Assembly (NCBI RefSeq): GCF_015390235.1 | Contig: NZ_VUOH01000003.1 | Location: forward strand, 1-64,000 | DNA: 64,000 nt | Reading direction: 5' to 3' | From: Quadrisphaera sp. INWT6 | GTDB taxonomy: Bacteria > Actinomycetota > Actinomycetes > Actinomycetales > Quadrisphaeraceae | Part shown: one piece after another, positions 1 to 9,084 of the stretch | How the letters are laid out: each line of letters begins with the position of its first letter | How positions within the stretch are numbered: position 1 is the stretch's first letter | Made by a program: the position numbers and the translations under genes | The notes under the pieces: model-generated | What the model was told of the DNA's origin: nothing | Database searches by the model: none | Seen by the model: only the letters and a program-made list of their open reading frames with translations

Positions 1-488
1 GTCGTGTCGCAGCCGGCTCCGGGCTGGGCTGGTCGGGTCGCACCGACGGGTCCGACGGCGCCGGGGGCGTGGACCGCCTGGTCGCCGAGTCCGACGTGCT
101 GGTGCTGTGCGCGCCGCTCGTGCCCGCCACGAAGGGCCTGCTCGACGCGCGGGTGCTGGCGCTGGCGCCGCGCGGGGCCGTGGTCGTCAACGTCGCCCGG
201 GGGCCGCTCGTCGAGGAGGACGCCCTCTTCGACGCCCTCGCCGGCGGTCACCTGGGCGGGGCGGTGCTCGACGTGTGGTGGAGCTACCCGCGCGGCTCGG
301 CCCCCGGGGAGCCGGCGACGGGGGCTCCGGGGCGGCGCGACTGGGCCTCGCTCGGCAGCCGGGTGCTCGCCTCGCCGCACTCGTCAGCGGTCACGCGGCA
401 GGTGCTGCTGGCCCGGGTGGCCGACGTGGCCGAGAACGCCCGCCGCGCGCTCGCCGGCGAGCCCCTGCTCAACCCCGTCCACCCTTGA
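1..488 (+). CDS. D-isomer-specific 2-hydroxyacid dehydrogenase, C-terminal part
   Basis: The frame is open from the window edge to a TGA at 486-488, so the N-terminus is missing. About 160 residues remain. They show the end of the NAD-binding domain (GAVVVNVARGPLVEEDALF, with the substrate-binding Arg of the NVARG motif), a DVWW segment where many relatives carry the catalytic Glu region, and the SPHSSAVT motif containing the catalytic His. Enzymes of this family reduce 2-keto acids or oxidise D-2-hydroxyacids with NAD(P) in the cytoplasm. The DVWW variant points away from 3-phosphoglycerate dehydrogenase towards a less characterised subgroup; the substrate cannot be read from the sequence. 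It converges with the DUF202 gene that ends at 530. Confidence 0.85.
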   Translation, partial: RVAAGSGLGWSGRTDGSDGAGGVDRLVAESDVLVLCAPLVPATKGLLDARVLALAPRGAVVVNVARGPLVEEDALFDALAGGHLGGAVLDVWWSYPRGSAPGEPATGAPGRRDWASLGSRVLASPHSSAVTRQVLLARVADVAENARRALAGEPLLNPVHP

Positions 489-529
489 CCGTGGTGTCAG
501 CGGGCGTCCGGAGCACCTTCCCTCCGTGA

Positions 530-883
530 TCATGGGCGTCCGCCACCCCCGCTGAGCACGACCACGGCCACGCCGACCACCCCCAGCAGCCCAGCGCCGG
601 CGGCCACCAGCGCCAGGAGGCCACCGCCGGGCCGCAGCTGCCCGGGGACCTCGCGGCGGGCGTGACGCCGCTCGCGCGCCGGCGCCGCGAGCAGCAGCGC
701 GAGCCCCAGCGCCACCCCGACGGCCCCGAGCACCAGGCCGGCCACCCCGACGTGCGGCGCGAGGAGGCGCCCCCCGAGCAGCGAGCCCGCCACGACGGCG
801 AGGCCGGTGCGGCTCCACGCCAGGGCGGTCCGCTCGGGCTGGAGCCCCGGGTCCCTCGCCGTCCCCGGCGCCTCCCCGCTCAC
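530..883 (-). CDS. DUF202 (YidH-type) small membrane protein
   Basis: A 117-residue protein starting at GTG 883. Residues about 14-29 carry the DUF202 signature ([16 protein letters not shown]). Three hydrophobic segments follow (about 27-42, 46-68 and 88-111), as is usual for this family of small integral membrane proteins of unknown function. The start was chosen because the signature normally begins within about 20 residues of the N-terminus; a longer reading back to 1333 would run through another gene. Its TGA stop lies inside a GTGATCATG string. A second DUF202 gene lies just upstream on the same strand, separated by a 59-bp hairpin, so the pair is probably one transcription unit. Confidence 0.75.
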   Translation of the reverse strand: MSGEAPGTARDPGLQPERTALAWSRTGLAVVAGSLLGGRLLAPHVGVAGLVLGAVGVALGLALLLAAPARERRHARREVPGQLRPGGGLLALVAAGAGLLGVVGVAVVVLSGGGGRP

Positions 884-898
884 CACGACCCCGCCCTC

Positions 899-957
899 GT
901 GATCATGCAGAAGACCCGCAGCACCGGGTCCCGGGTGCGGGTCTTCTGCATGATCAC
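899..957. repeat. 59-bp palindromic hairpin repeat, copy A
   Basis: Begins GTGATCATGCAGAAGACC and ends with its reverse complement. The outer 22 bp (899-920 against 936-957) pair perfectly. It sits between the two DUF202 genes, 14 nt after the stop of the upstream one on the minus strand. Copies B (14447-14505) and C (15524-15582) have exactly the same length and ends. A strong RNA hairpin at a gene 3' end is the simplest reading. Confidence 0.9.
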
Positions 958-971
958 CACTGAGGGGCAGC

Positions 972-1333
972 TCACCGCAGGAGCATCCCCAGCAGCACCA
1001 GGACCCCGGCGAGCGTGCAGCCCAGCGCCAGCGGGAGAGCCAGGACGGGCGCCGCCAGCGGCTCTCCGAGGCGCATCGCCCGCTCGTCGCGGCGCCACCC
1101 CCGCCAGGCCTGCGCCGGGGCGAGCACCCCGAGGAGCACCAGCACCAGCGACGCGGCGAGCCGGAGCCCCGGCTGCAGCGGGCAGCTGGAGCGACTCCAG
1201 CGCCACGCCCGCGGCGAGCAGCGCCAGCCCGGTGCGCACCCACGCGAGGAAGGTGCGCTCGTTGGCGAGGGAGAACCTGACGTCGGGCTCGGACCCGACG
1301 CCGTAGACCCCCCGCGGGAAGCGAACCCCTCAC
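972..1333 (-). pseudogene. second DUF202 membrane protein gene, frameshifted
   Basis: Reading the minus strand, one frame gives [20 protein letters not shown], the DUF202 signature plus first helix. It then jumps to another frame (near 1181-1185) that continues as [20 protein letters not shown] and ends with two further hydrophobic stretches at a TGA at 972-974. The signature frame has no ATG or GTG before a stop; the GTG at 1333 is in a different frame and would join across a run of six G (about 1309-1314). Two single-base indels therefore restore a complete protein of about 120 residues that pairs with the DUF202 gene downstream. The conserved sequence on both sides of each break suggests base-calling errors rather than decay. 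Confidence 0.65.
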
Positions 1334-1398
1334 AGCACAGATCCCACCACGCCCGGTCCCCCGACGGGCGTGGTGGGACGGCTGCGCCGACGCCGGGG

Positions 1399-2300
1399 TC
1401 AGCCCTTGAGGCCCGACCCGGCGACGCCCTCGATGATCCTCCGCTGGAAGATCATGTACAGGATGATCAGCGGCAGGGCGCCGAGGATCGCGGAGGCCTG
1501 GATGTCGGCGTACCGCTGGCCGAAGGAGCCCTGCACCGTGGCGAGACCGACGGGGATGGTCATCAGCTCGGGGTTGGAGACCACGAACAGCGGCAGGATC
1601 AGGTTGTTCCAGGTGCCGACGAACGTGATGATCGCCATCGCCGCGATGATCGGCCCCGACAGGGGCATGACGATGCGGCGGTAGATCTTCCAGTAGCCGG
1701 CGCCGTCGATCCGGGCCGCCTCGTCGAACTCCTTGGGCAGCCCGTCGAAGAACTGCTTGAAGACGAACACGGCGATGACCGTGGGCACCTGCGGGAAGAT
1801 GACGGCCCAGTAGGTGTTGAGCAGGCCCATCCCGTCGAGCATCTGGAAGATCGGGACCACGAGCACCTGCGGCGGCACCATGATGCCGAGCAGCATCGCC
1901 GCGAACACGAGCCGCCGGCCCGGGAAGCGCAGCTTGGACAGGGCGTAGCCCGCCATCGAGGCGAAGAGCACCGCGAGCACGGTGGTGACGCCCGCGGTGA
2001 GGAAGCTGGACAGGTACCAGGCCCAGATGTCGCCGCTGGCCAGCAGGGTCGAGTAGCTGCCGAGCGTCGGGCTGAGGTTGGAGATGACCGTGCCGGCGCG
2101 AGCGCGGCGTCGCCGTTGCTCGACAGCGACGCCTTCAGCGCGAACAGGCTGGGGATCAGCCAGATGACGGCGAAGACGCCCAGCACGATCCCGGCGACGA
2201 CGTTGAACGCGCGCCCGCTGGGGCGCTTCTCCGCGGCGTCCCGGGAGGTGTCGCGGGCCTGCGGCGCGGCGGCCGAGACCCCGGTGGTGGCGGTGGCCAT
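1399..2300 (-). pseudogene. CUT1-type sugar ABC transporter permease (MalG-like), one frameshift
   Basis: Starts with ATG 2300, overlapping the stop of the preceding permease gene as ATGA. The first ~70 residues (MATATTGVSAAAP..., then the helix IVLGVFAVIWLIPSLFALKA) are in one frame. The remaining ~195 (from near 2100 to 1399) are in another and include the EAA loop (FDEAARIDGAGYWKIYRRIV, where the permease contacts the ATPase), later helices and a typical C-terminus. One missing base near 2100-2104 joins them into about 300 residues, normal for MalG-type permeases. With MalF it forms the membrane channel for an oligosaccharide importer. No ATP-binding subunit is encoded here; CUT1 systems often share an MsiK-type ATPase encoded elsewhere. 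Confidence 0.75.
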
Positions 2301-3249
2301 CAGGCGGCCCTCCTCTCCTGGCGGCGCTCGATGAGCTGGCGGCCGACGGCGATGGCGATGATGACGACGAAGAGCAGCACCGAGGCGGCCGAGGCGGCGC
2401 CGATGCGGTTGTCGGTGAAGCCGGTGTTGGCGACCAGGGTCAGCACCACCTGCGTGGAGATGCCGGGACCGCCCTGCGTCATCAGGTAGACCTGGTCGAA
2501 GATCTTCAGGCTCGCGATGATCTGGAGGAGCACCACGAGCGTCGTCGTCCGCGACAGCAGCGGGATGGTGAGGAAGCGGATCTGCTGCCAGGGCGTCGCC
2601 CCGTCGACGGCGGCGGCCTCGTACAGCTCGCGGGGGATGTCCTGCAGGCCCGCGAGGTACAGCACGAAGTTGAAGCCGAGGGTCCACCAGACGGTGGCGA
2701 TGGCGATGCCGATCATCGCCGTCGCCGGGTCGGCCAGGATCGCGGTGGCGTCGAAGCCGAACAGCCTCTGCGCCGCCGGCCACAGGCCGGTGTCGGGCGT
2801 GAAGATGTAGACCCAGATCAGCGAGATCGTGGCCGAGGGCAGCACGTACGGCAGGAAGAACGCCAGCCGGAAGAACCACTTGCCGCGCCGCACGCGGTTG
2901 GGCGAGCACCGCGAAGACGAAGCTGAGGATGACGAGCGGGATCGTCGTGATCAGCGTGAAGTAGAGCGTGTGGCCCAGCGCCCCCAGAACTCGGGGCGCG
3001 TGAGCATCTCGCGGTAGTTGGCCAGCCCGGCGAAGCTGCGAGGCCGGGGCGCACCAGCGAGGTGTTGAAGAAGCTCGTGACCAGCATGTAGAGCGTCGGA
3101 CCGACGAGCCACAGCAGGTAGAAGACGGCGAACGGCGCGACGAACAGCCACCCGGCGCGCCCCTCGGCCTTAAGCGCACCGGTCTTCTCGGTGCGCGGCG
3201 GGACGTTCGAGGCCGCCGAGCGCTGCTCGGTCAGGGTCGGCGCGCTCAT
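2300..3249 (-). pseudogene. CUT1-type sugar ABC transporter permease (MalF-like), three frameshifts
   Basis: Starts at ATG 3249, overlapping the stop of the binding-protein gene (ATGA). The N-terminus (MSAPTLTEQ..., then the helix GWLFVAPFAVFYLLWLVGPT) shifts frame near 3040 to FAGLANYREMLTRPEFW. It shifts again in a G run near 2981-2986 to GHTLYFTLITTIPLVILSFV, and again in a C run near 2899-2902 to RRGKWFFRLAFFLPYVLPS. The last part carries the EAA loop (LYEAAAVDGATPWQQIRFLT). The pieces join without gaps into about 315 residues of an ordinary MalF-type permease. Three single-base indels with intact coding sequence between them fit homopolymer errors. The gene is coupled to its neighbours on both sides by 4-nt overlaps. 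Confidence 0.75.
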
Positions 3250-4590
3250 GCGACGGGGCTCGGGGTGTCGAGGTAGGTGTTGAGCTGCGACTTGATCGCG
3301 GCCATGGCCTCCTGGGGGCTGGCGAGCTGCTGCTGCACCAGGCCGATCTGCGACCCGACGACGTTCTCGAAGTTCGACCCCGAGCCGGAGTACCAGCCCG
3401 GCGGGTCGTACTTGGCGATCTCGGCGGCGGCCGCGTAGTCGGCCTGCGGCTCCAGCGCCGCGAACTCCGGCGAGGTCAGCGTGGGGATGTACGCGGGCAC
3501 GTGGCCGCCCTCCGCCCAGCTCAGGCTCTGGTCGAGCATCGACTTCACGAAGCCCATGGCGAGCTGGCGCTGCTCGTCCGTGCGCTCCATCTTCGGGATG
3601 ATGAACGTGTGCGAGTCGGCCTGGGCCGCGGGCACGTCGAAGACCTGCGGGATCGGCGCCATGCCGAAGGTGAGGCCCTCGATCGACTGGGCGGTGGTGA
3701 TCTCCCACTCGCCCTGGGTCTGGAAGCCGACCTTGCCGGTGAACAGCTGCGTGCCCGCGCCGGCGTAGTCGACGGTCGGGGTGAGCAGGCCCTTCGCGGC
3801 CAGGCCGCCGATGAACTCCATCGTGGCGATGGCCAGGTCCTCGTTCACGGTGAGCTGCTGCCCGTCGTCGCCGAGGAAGTCGGTGGCGCCGTCCATCTGC
3901 CAGTACAGCGTCTGGAAGAGGCGCCAGGAGCCCGAGGTGTCGCCCACGTTGGAGGCGGCCCACGCCGCGCCGCCGGTGACGCCGGCGATGGCGGTCAGCG
4001 CGTCCTCGAAGGCCTGCTGGCCCACGATCTGCACCAGCTTGCCGTCGCCGTCGAGCAGGCCCGCCTGGCCGCACACGTCGCTGTTGAAGAACAGCACGTA
4101 GGGGTGGGTGTCGAGCGGGATCGTGTACGCGACGTCGCCGACCTTGCCGGCGTCGAACACCGACGTCGTGAAGTCGGAGCTGCTGAAGCCGCCGAGGGCG
4201 AGCAGCTCGTCGGTGATCGGCTCCAGCAGGCCCGCCTGCGCCAGGATCGTGGCCCGGGTGGAGTGGGCCACCGCGACGTCCGGCGGCTTGTTGCCGAGCG
4301 TGGCCAGGGAGACCTTCGTGTAGTACGGGTTGCCCCAGGCGAAGGTCGCCGAGGTCAGCGAGCCCGGGCGGTTCTGCTGGCGGTAGACGTCGAGCATCCC
4401 CTGCAGGCGGGCTCCGTCGCCGCCGCCGAAGAGGTTCCAGAACGTCACGGTGTCGGGGTTCAGCGGGGTGCCGGCGATGCCGGCGGCCAGCGGGCTGCCG
4501 CATCCGGCGAGCCCGAGGGCAGCGGCTCCGGCCAGGCCGCCGCGCAGGAGGGTCCTGCGGGTCGGGCCGGGTGGGGCGTTTCCAGGTCAT
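3246..4590 (-). pseudogene. sugar ABC transporter substrate-binding lipoprotein, one frameshift near the N-terminus
   Basis: ATG 4590 is preceded by a clear ribosome site (GAGGAGG, 6 nt away). After about 9 codons the frame shifts in C runs near 4563-4570. It then reads TRRTLLRGGLAGAAALGLAG followed by Cys: a twin-arginine motif, hydrophobic core and lipobox, so the protein should be exported and lipid-anchored. The mature part (TFWNLFGGGDGARLQGMLDV... to the stop at 3246) is about 400 residues with family-1 binding-protein features such as PDVAVAHSTR and the GKVGFQTQGEWE hinge region. It is the first gene of a three-gene importer operon with 4-nt overlaps and is divergent from a GH2 glycosidase, implying an oligosaccharide ligand that the GH2 enzyme then hydrolyses. 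Confidence 0.8.
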
Positions 4591-4689
4591 CGTCGACCTC
4601 CTCGTCGCGTGGTGGGGCGAGTGTGCATGCTGGTCCGCAGATTTGCAACGATGGAAACGCGGTGTCGCCCCGTGGCACACTCCGACCCC

Positions 4690-6715
4690 GTGGCAGCGTC
4701 GACACACTCCCCCCAGCGACCGTCCGGCCGACCTCCCCCGGGCCAGCGCCCAGGACGGCACCCACCCCCGGCCGCAGCTCCTGCGCCCGGCCTGGACCGA
4801 CCTCGGCGGCACCTGGCAGCTGGGCCTCGTCCGCGCAGGAGGGCCCGCCGGCGGCTCCGGGAGCACGGCGGCGGGCGGCCCCCGGTGGCGCCGCACCGAC
4901 CTCGCCGACCGCACCGGGTACGAGCACGACGTCGTGGTCCCGTACCCGCCGGAGAGCGAGGCCTCCGGGGTCGGCGACCAGGGCCCCTTCGCCGAGCTCT
5001 GGTACCGCCGCGACCTCCGCCTGCGCGACGTCGCCGGCGCGGACCGGCTCGCGGACGGCCACCGCCTGGTGCTGCGCTTCGGCGCCGTCGACCACGCCGC
5101 CCGGGTCTGGTTCGACGGCCACCTGGTCGCCGAGCACACCGGCGGGCAGACGCCGTTCTCCGCCGACGTCACCGAGCTGCTCGACGCGGGGAGCGCCGGG
5201 GACGGCGACCAGCTCGACGCCTTCCTGGACGGCGAGCACGTCGTCGTGGTCCGCGCCGTCGACGACGCGCGCGACCCCGAGCTGCCCGCGGCAAGCAGGA
5301 CTGGCACGACGCCCCCCACGCCATCTGGTACCGCCGCACGTCCGGCATCTGGCAGACGGTGTGGGCCGAGGTGGTCCCCCCGGTCAGCATCGAGCACCTG
5401 ACGTGGCGCGCCGACGTCCCCGGCGCCGTCGTCCACCTCGTGGCCGAGCTGTCGTCGGTCCCCGGCGGAGCCCGTCAGCCTGGCCGTCCACCTGCAGCTG
5501 GGCGAGCGCGTGCTCGCCGAGGCCGTGGTCGCCGTCCCCGGGCCCGCCGAGCGCGGGGGCCCGCGGGTGGAGGTGGCCCTGGCGGTGCCGCTGCTGCGGC
5601 ACGGGCAGGAGCGCGAGGCGCTGCTGTGGAGCCCGGAGCACCCCCACCTCGTCGACGCGCAGGTGCGGCTGCTCGCCGGCCCGCCGAGCCGGCCGGGCGG
5701 AGCGGTCGGCGAGCTCGACGCCGTGGCCAGCTACCTCGGGCTGCGCTCGGTGGAGGTGGGCGCCGGGCGGCTGCTGCTCAACGGCACCCCGCGCACCCTG
5801 CGGTCGGTGCTCGACCAGGGCTGGTGGCCCGACACCCACCTCGCCGCGAGCGCCGAGCGGCTGCGCACCGAGGCGCAGCTGGTGGCCGACCTCGGCTTCG
5901 ACTCCGTCCGCATCCACCAGAAGGTGGAAGACCCGCGCTTCCTGCACTGGTGCGACCGGCTCGGCATCACCGTCTGGGCCGAGACAGCGAACGCCTACGC
6001 GCACACCGCGCGCGCCGTCTCGCTGCTGACGGCGGAGTGGCTGGAGGTGGTGCGCCGCGACGCGAGCCACCCGAGCGTGGTGGCGTGGGTGCCGCTCAAC
6101 GAGAGCTGGGGCGTCCAGGACATCGGCACCGCGCCCGGCGAGAGGGCGTACGCGACGGCGCTGGCGGCCCTCACGCGGGCGCTCGACCCGACGCGGCCGG
6201 TGGTCAGCAACGACGGGTGGGAGCACACCGACTCCGACCTGTGGACCGTGCACGACTACACCGACGCCGGCGAGGTGCTGCTCGCGCGCTACGGCTCGGT
6301 CGAGGCGGTGGCGGCGCTCGTCGCGGTGCCCTCGCCGTCGTCGCCCTCGGGCCGCGTGAGCGCCAACGGGCGGCGGCTGCGGGTGGCCGGCGGGGGCGCG
6401 AGGGCCGGCGAGCTCCCCACCGAGGAGCGTCCGCTCGTGCTGAGCGAGTTCGGCGGGGTGCGCTTCACCCCCGGCTCGTCCGCGGCCGAGGGCGCGACCT
6501 GGGGGTACTCGACCGCCTCCGACGCGGAGGACTACGCCCGGCGCCTCGGCGACCTGCTGGGCGCGGCGAACGCCTGCGTCGAGGCGGGCGGGCTGGTGGG
6601 GTGGTGCTACACCCAGCTGGCCGACACGCTCCAGGAGGCGAACGGCCTGGTCACCGAGGACCGCACGCCCAAGCTGCCGCTGGAGCGGCTGCGCGCGCTG
6701 GTCACCGGCAGCTGA
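4690..6715 (+). pseudogene. glycoside hydrolase family 2 enzyme (beta-galactosidase/mannosidase type), frameshifted
   Basis: The protein is spread over three frames. WTDLGGTWQLGLV and the jelly-roll sugar-binding region come first, then HAIWYRRTSGIWQTVW (after a shift near 5287-5290), then from near 5465-5468 an unbroken frame to 6715. The last part holds the TIM barrel with the acid/base Glu in VPLNESWG and the nucleophile Glu in LVLSEFGGV, so the catalytic residues are intact. GTG 4690 was chosen because a CACACT box lies 8 nt upstream; it needs one base removed from the C6 run at 4709-4714. The protein lacks an obvious signal peptide and is likely cytoplasmic, acting on sugars brought in by the divergent ABC importer. 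The exact sugar specificity is not readable. Confidence 0.75.
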
Positions 6716-6742
6716 GGCCGCGCGACCGGCGCGCCGGCCTCA
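6713..6742. terminator. bidirectional hairpin spanning two convergent stop codons
   Basis: TGAGGCCG (6713-6720) pairs with CGGCCTCA (6735-6742), with CGCG/CGCG extending the stem. The left arm begins with the GH2 stop TGA and the right arm ends with the complement of the permease stop. No T tract is present, as is common in high-GC actinomycetes. Confidence 0.6.
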
Positions 6743-8197
6743 CCGGCGGCCCAGCGCGCCGGTCCGCAGCGTCTTCCTGGCCGACGGCGTCAGCAGCAGC
6801 TGCCCTCCGAAGCCGATGACCAGCGCGGCGAGCACGCCGAGGTTGGCGTAGGCCCAGGCGCCGTCGCGCCCGCCGAGACCCAGGGGCTCCAGCAGGTAGC
6901 CCTGCCAGGTCAGCCAGGTGGCGCTCGAGTTCACCACCAGGCCCCAGCCGACGGCGGTCGCGGCGAGCAGCAGCGCCACCGGGCCCCAGCGCACCGAGCC
7001 GTAGGGGCCCGCCGGGTCGAACAGGGCGGCGTCGTCGTAGGCGCCGGAGCGGCGGACCAGGTCGGCGATGGCGGCGCCGGCCCACCCCGCGATCGGGACG
7101 CCCAGGGTGATGAGGAAGCCCTGGAACGGGGTGAGGAAGTCCTCGGAGGCGAAGACGACGTACACCGCGCCCGCGACCATGAGCGCGCCGTCGACCAGCG
7201 CGGCCGCCCACCGCGGCGCGGGCAGGCCGAGGGAGAGCAGCGCCAGGCCCGAGGAGTAGATGTCGAGCACGGCGCCGCCGACGAGCGACAGGACGGCGAC
7301 CAGCGCGAACGGCACGAGGAACCACACCGGCAGGCCCGCGGCCAGGGCGCCGATGGGGTCGGTGTTCACGCCGGCGGCGAACTCCGGCGAGGAGGCCGCC
7401 AGGAGGACGCCGAACGAGGCGAGCACGAGGGGCGCGGTGGCGCCGCCGAACGTGGTCCACCAGACGACGCCCGGCCGGGAGGAGTGCCGGGGGAGGTAGC
7501 GGGAGTAGTCACCGGCGGCGTTGACCCAGCCCAGCCCGAACAGGGTCATCGCGAAGACCGTGGCACCCAGGAGCGCCTGCCAGGAGCCGTTCGGCACCGC
7601 GCTGACGGCCGACCAGCTGAGGTCCTCGGCGGCGAGCACCAGGAAGACGACGGTCAGCACCCCGGTGACCACGGTGATGAGGGCCTGCAGCCGCATGATC
7701 GCGTCGAAGCCGAGCACGCCCGCGCCGACGACGAGCAGGACGACGAGCAGCAGGGCGACCGCCTTGGTGATCGTGCCCCCGCCCCAGCCGAGCGTCGTGA
7801 ACACCGTGGCGGTGGCCAGGGCCGCGAGGGAGACCAGCACCGTCTCCCAGCCGACGGTGAGCAGCCAGCTGATGGCCGACGGGAGCCGGTTGCCGCGCAC
7901 GCCGAAGGCCGCGCGGGAGACCACCATCGTGGGCGCGGAGGCGCGGGTGCCCCCCAGGGCCACCAGCCCGCACAGCAGGAACGAGGCGAGGATGCCGACG
8001 ACCCCCGCCAGCAGCGCCTGCCACCAGCTGAGGCCGAACCCGAGCACGAAGGCGCCGTTGGCGATGCCGAAGACCGACACGTTGGCCGCGAACCACGGCC
8101 AGAACAGGCTCGAGGGCCGGCCCCTGCGCTCGGACTCGTCGATGACGTTCAGGCCGTTGGCCTCGACCCGCGCCGGGACGGGGGTGGTGCTGCTCAC
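6740..8197 (-). CDS. NCS1-family nucleobase:cation symporter
   Basis: A 485-residue polytopic membrane protein of about 12 helices. The N-terminal region (FWPWFAANVSVFGIANGAFV), the GTRASAPTMVVSRAAFGVRG segment and the WVNAAGDYSRYLPR loop are typical of the purine/cytosine/uracil/allantoin permease family (CodB, PurP). It should import a nucleobase or related heterocycle with a cation. The GTG start at 8197 has a TAGCCT box 6 nt upstream and no ribosome site, so the message is probably leaderless. It converges with the GH2 gene and is divergent from lexA. A purine-catabolic enzyme (OHCU decarboxylase) is encoded 15 kb away, which could hint at a ureide or purine substrate, but that link is weak. 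Confidence 0.9.
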   Translation of the reverse strand: MSSTTPVPARVEANGLNVIDESERRGRPSSLFWPWFAANVSVFGIANGAFVLGFGLSWWQALLAGVVGILASFLLCGLVALGGTRASAPTMVVSRAAFGVRGNRLPSAISWLLTVGWETVLVSLAALATATVFTTLGWGGGTITKAVALLLVVLLVVGAGVLGFDAIMRLQALITVVTGVLTVVFLVLAAEDLSWSAVSAVPNGSWQALLGATVFAMTLFGLGWVNAAGDYSRYLPRHSSRPGVVWWTTFGGATAPLVLASFGVLLAASSPEFAAGVNTDPIGALAAGLPVWFLVPFALVAVLSLVGGAVLDIYSSGLALLSLGLPAPRWAAALVDGALMVAGAVYVVFASEDFLTPFQGFLITLGVPIAGWAGAAIADLVRRSGAYDDAALFDPAGPYGSVRWGPVALLLAATAVGWGLVVNSSATWLTWQGYLLEPLGLGGRDGAWAYANLGVLAALVIGFGGQLLLTPSARKTLRTGALGRR

Positions 8198-8203
8198 CGG
8201 GAG

Positions 8204-8209
8204 AGGCTA
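8204..8209 (-). promoter_or_regulatory. -10 box (TAGCCT) of the NCS1 permease gene
   Basis: TAGCCT lies 6 nt upstream of the GTG at 8197. This spacing puts the transcription start at or next to the start codon, the pattern of a leaderless mRNA. Confidence 0.55.
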
Positions 8210-8282
8210 GGGCCCCGCGCCGTGATCAGGGGGCCCGCGGGCCGCCCGACCGGCCGTCCCACCAGCGCCACGACCTCGGCCG

Positions 8283-8298
8283 TCGAACGCCTGTTTGA
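8283..8298 (+). promoter_or_regulatory. LexA (SOS) box of lexA
   Basis: TCGAACGCCTGTTTGA matches the actinobacterial SOS box (CGAAC-N4-GTTCG) with one mismatch in the right half. It overlaps a -35-like TTTGAG (8294-8299). A TACCCT -10 box follows at 8319-8324. LexA bound here would block its own promoter. Confidence 0.85.
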
Positions 8299-8373
8299 GA
8301 TTCGCGTGCTCGACCCACTACCCTGGGTGGCTGGACCGCCGCACCCGCCGGCGGGGATGCGAGGAGGTCTGCT

Positions 8374-9081
8374 GTGGCGACGACGGGCTCGAGGAGCAGC
8401 GGCAGGGCGTCCTCCCGCGAGGCGGCGCCCGGCGCCGGGCTGACCAGCCGCCAGCAGGCCGTGCTCGACACGATCCGCGAGTCGGTCTCGAGCCGCGGCT
8501 ACCCGCCGAGCATGCGCGAGATCGGGCAGGTCGTGGGGCTGCACAGCCCCAGCAGCGTCGCCCACCAGCTGGTCACCCTCGAGCGCAAGGGCTACCTGCG
8601 GCGAGACCCGAACCGCCCCCGCGCCATCGAGGTGGTCGACGCCGGCCGGGCCGCCGCCGGGCTCGCCGCCGTCGAGCAGCCGCAGAGCGCGGCCGAGGAG
8701 CGCCTCGACGCCGCGTACGTGCCCCTGGTCGGCCGCATCGCCGCCGGTGCCCCGGTGCTGGCGCAGCAGGAGGTCGAGGACGTCTTCGCCCTCCCCCGCC
8801 AGCTCGTCGGCGAGGGAGAGCTGTTCACCCTGCGCGTGGTCGGTGACTCGATGGTCGACGCGGCCATCTGCGACGGCGACTACGTCGTCGTCCGCCGCCA
8901 GCCCGTCGCCGAGAACGGCGAGGTCGTGGCCGCCATGATCGACGGCGAGGCCACCGTCAAGGTGTTCCAGCGCCGCGACGGGCACGTGAAGCTGCTGCCC
9001 CGCAACGACGCCTACTCCCCCATCGACGGTGACGACGCGACCGTGCTGGGCCGCGTCGTCACCGTGCTGCGCTCGCTCTGA
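8374..9081 (+). CDS. lexA: LexA repressor, SOS regulator
   Basis: A 235-residue protein with the usual LexA layout. The N-terminal winged helix ([16 protein letters not shown], then [20 protein letters not shown]) binds SOS boxes. The C-terminal peptidase domain has the self-cleavage site Ala124-Gly125 (RIAAGAP), the nucleophile Ser159 (VGDSMVDA) and the general base Lys196 (ATVKVFQ). On DNA damage RecA filaments trigger cleavage and SOS genes are derepressed. GTG 8374 is preceded by GAGGAGG at 6 nt, so unlike many neighbours it is translated from a leader. An SOS box overlaps its promoter, so it is autoregulated. recA, with its own SOS box, lies at 45.6 kb. The N-terminal ~20 residues before the helix-turn-helix are a variable tail. 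Confidence 0.97.
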   Translation: MATTGSRSSGRASSREAAPGAGLTSRQQAVLDTIRESVSSRGYPPSMREIGQVVGLHSPSSVAHQLVTLERKGYLRRDPNRPRAIEVVDAGRAAAGLAAVEQPQSAAEERLDAAYVPLVGRIAAGAPVLAQQEVEDVFALPRQLVGEGELFTLRVVGDSMVDAAICDGDYVVVRRQPVAENGEVVAAMIDGEATVKVFQRRDGHVKLLPRNDAYSPIDGDDATVLGRVVTVLRSL

Positions 9082-9084
9082 CCC

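Noticed and set aside
899..957. Hairpin A as a transposon end or MITE carrying a target-site duplication
   Set aside because: No flanking direct repeat is seen and no transposase lies near any copy; position after stop codons favours a transcript-end role.
4621..4690. A LacI-type operator between the sugar-binding protein and GH2 genes
   Set aside because: TTGCAACGATGGAAAC looks suggestive but is not palindromic, and no second half fits with usual spacing.
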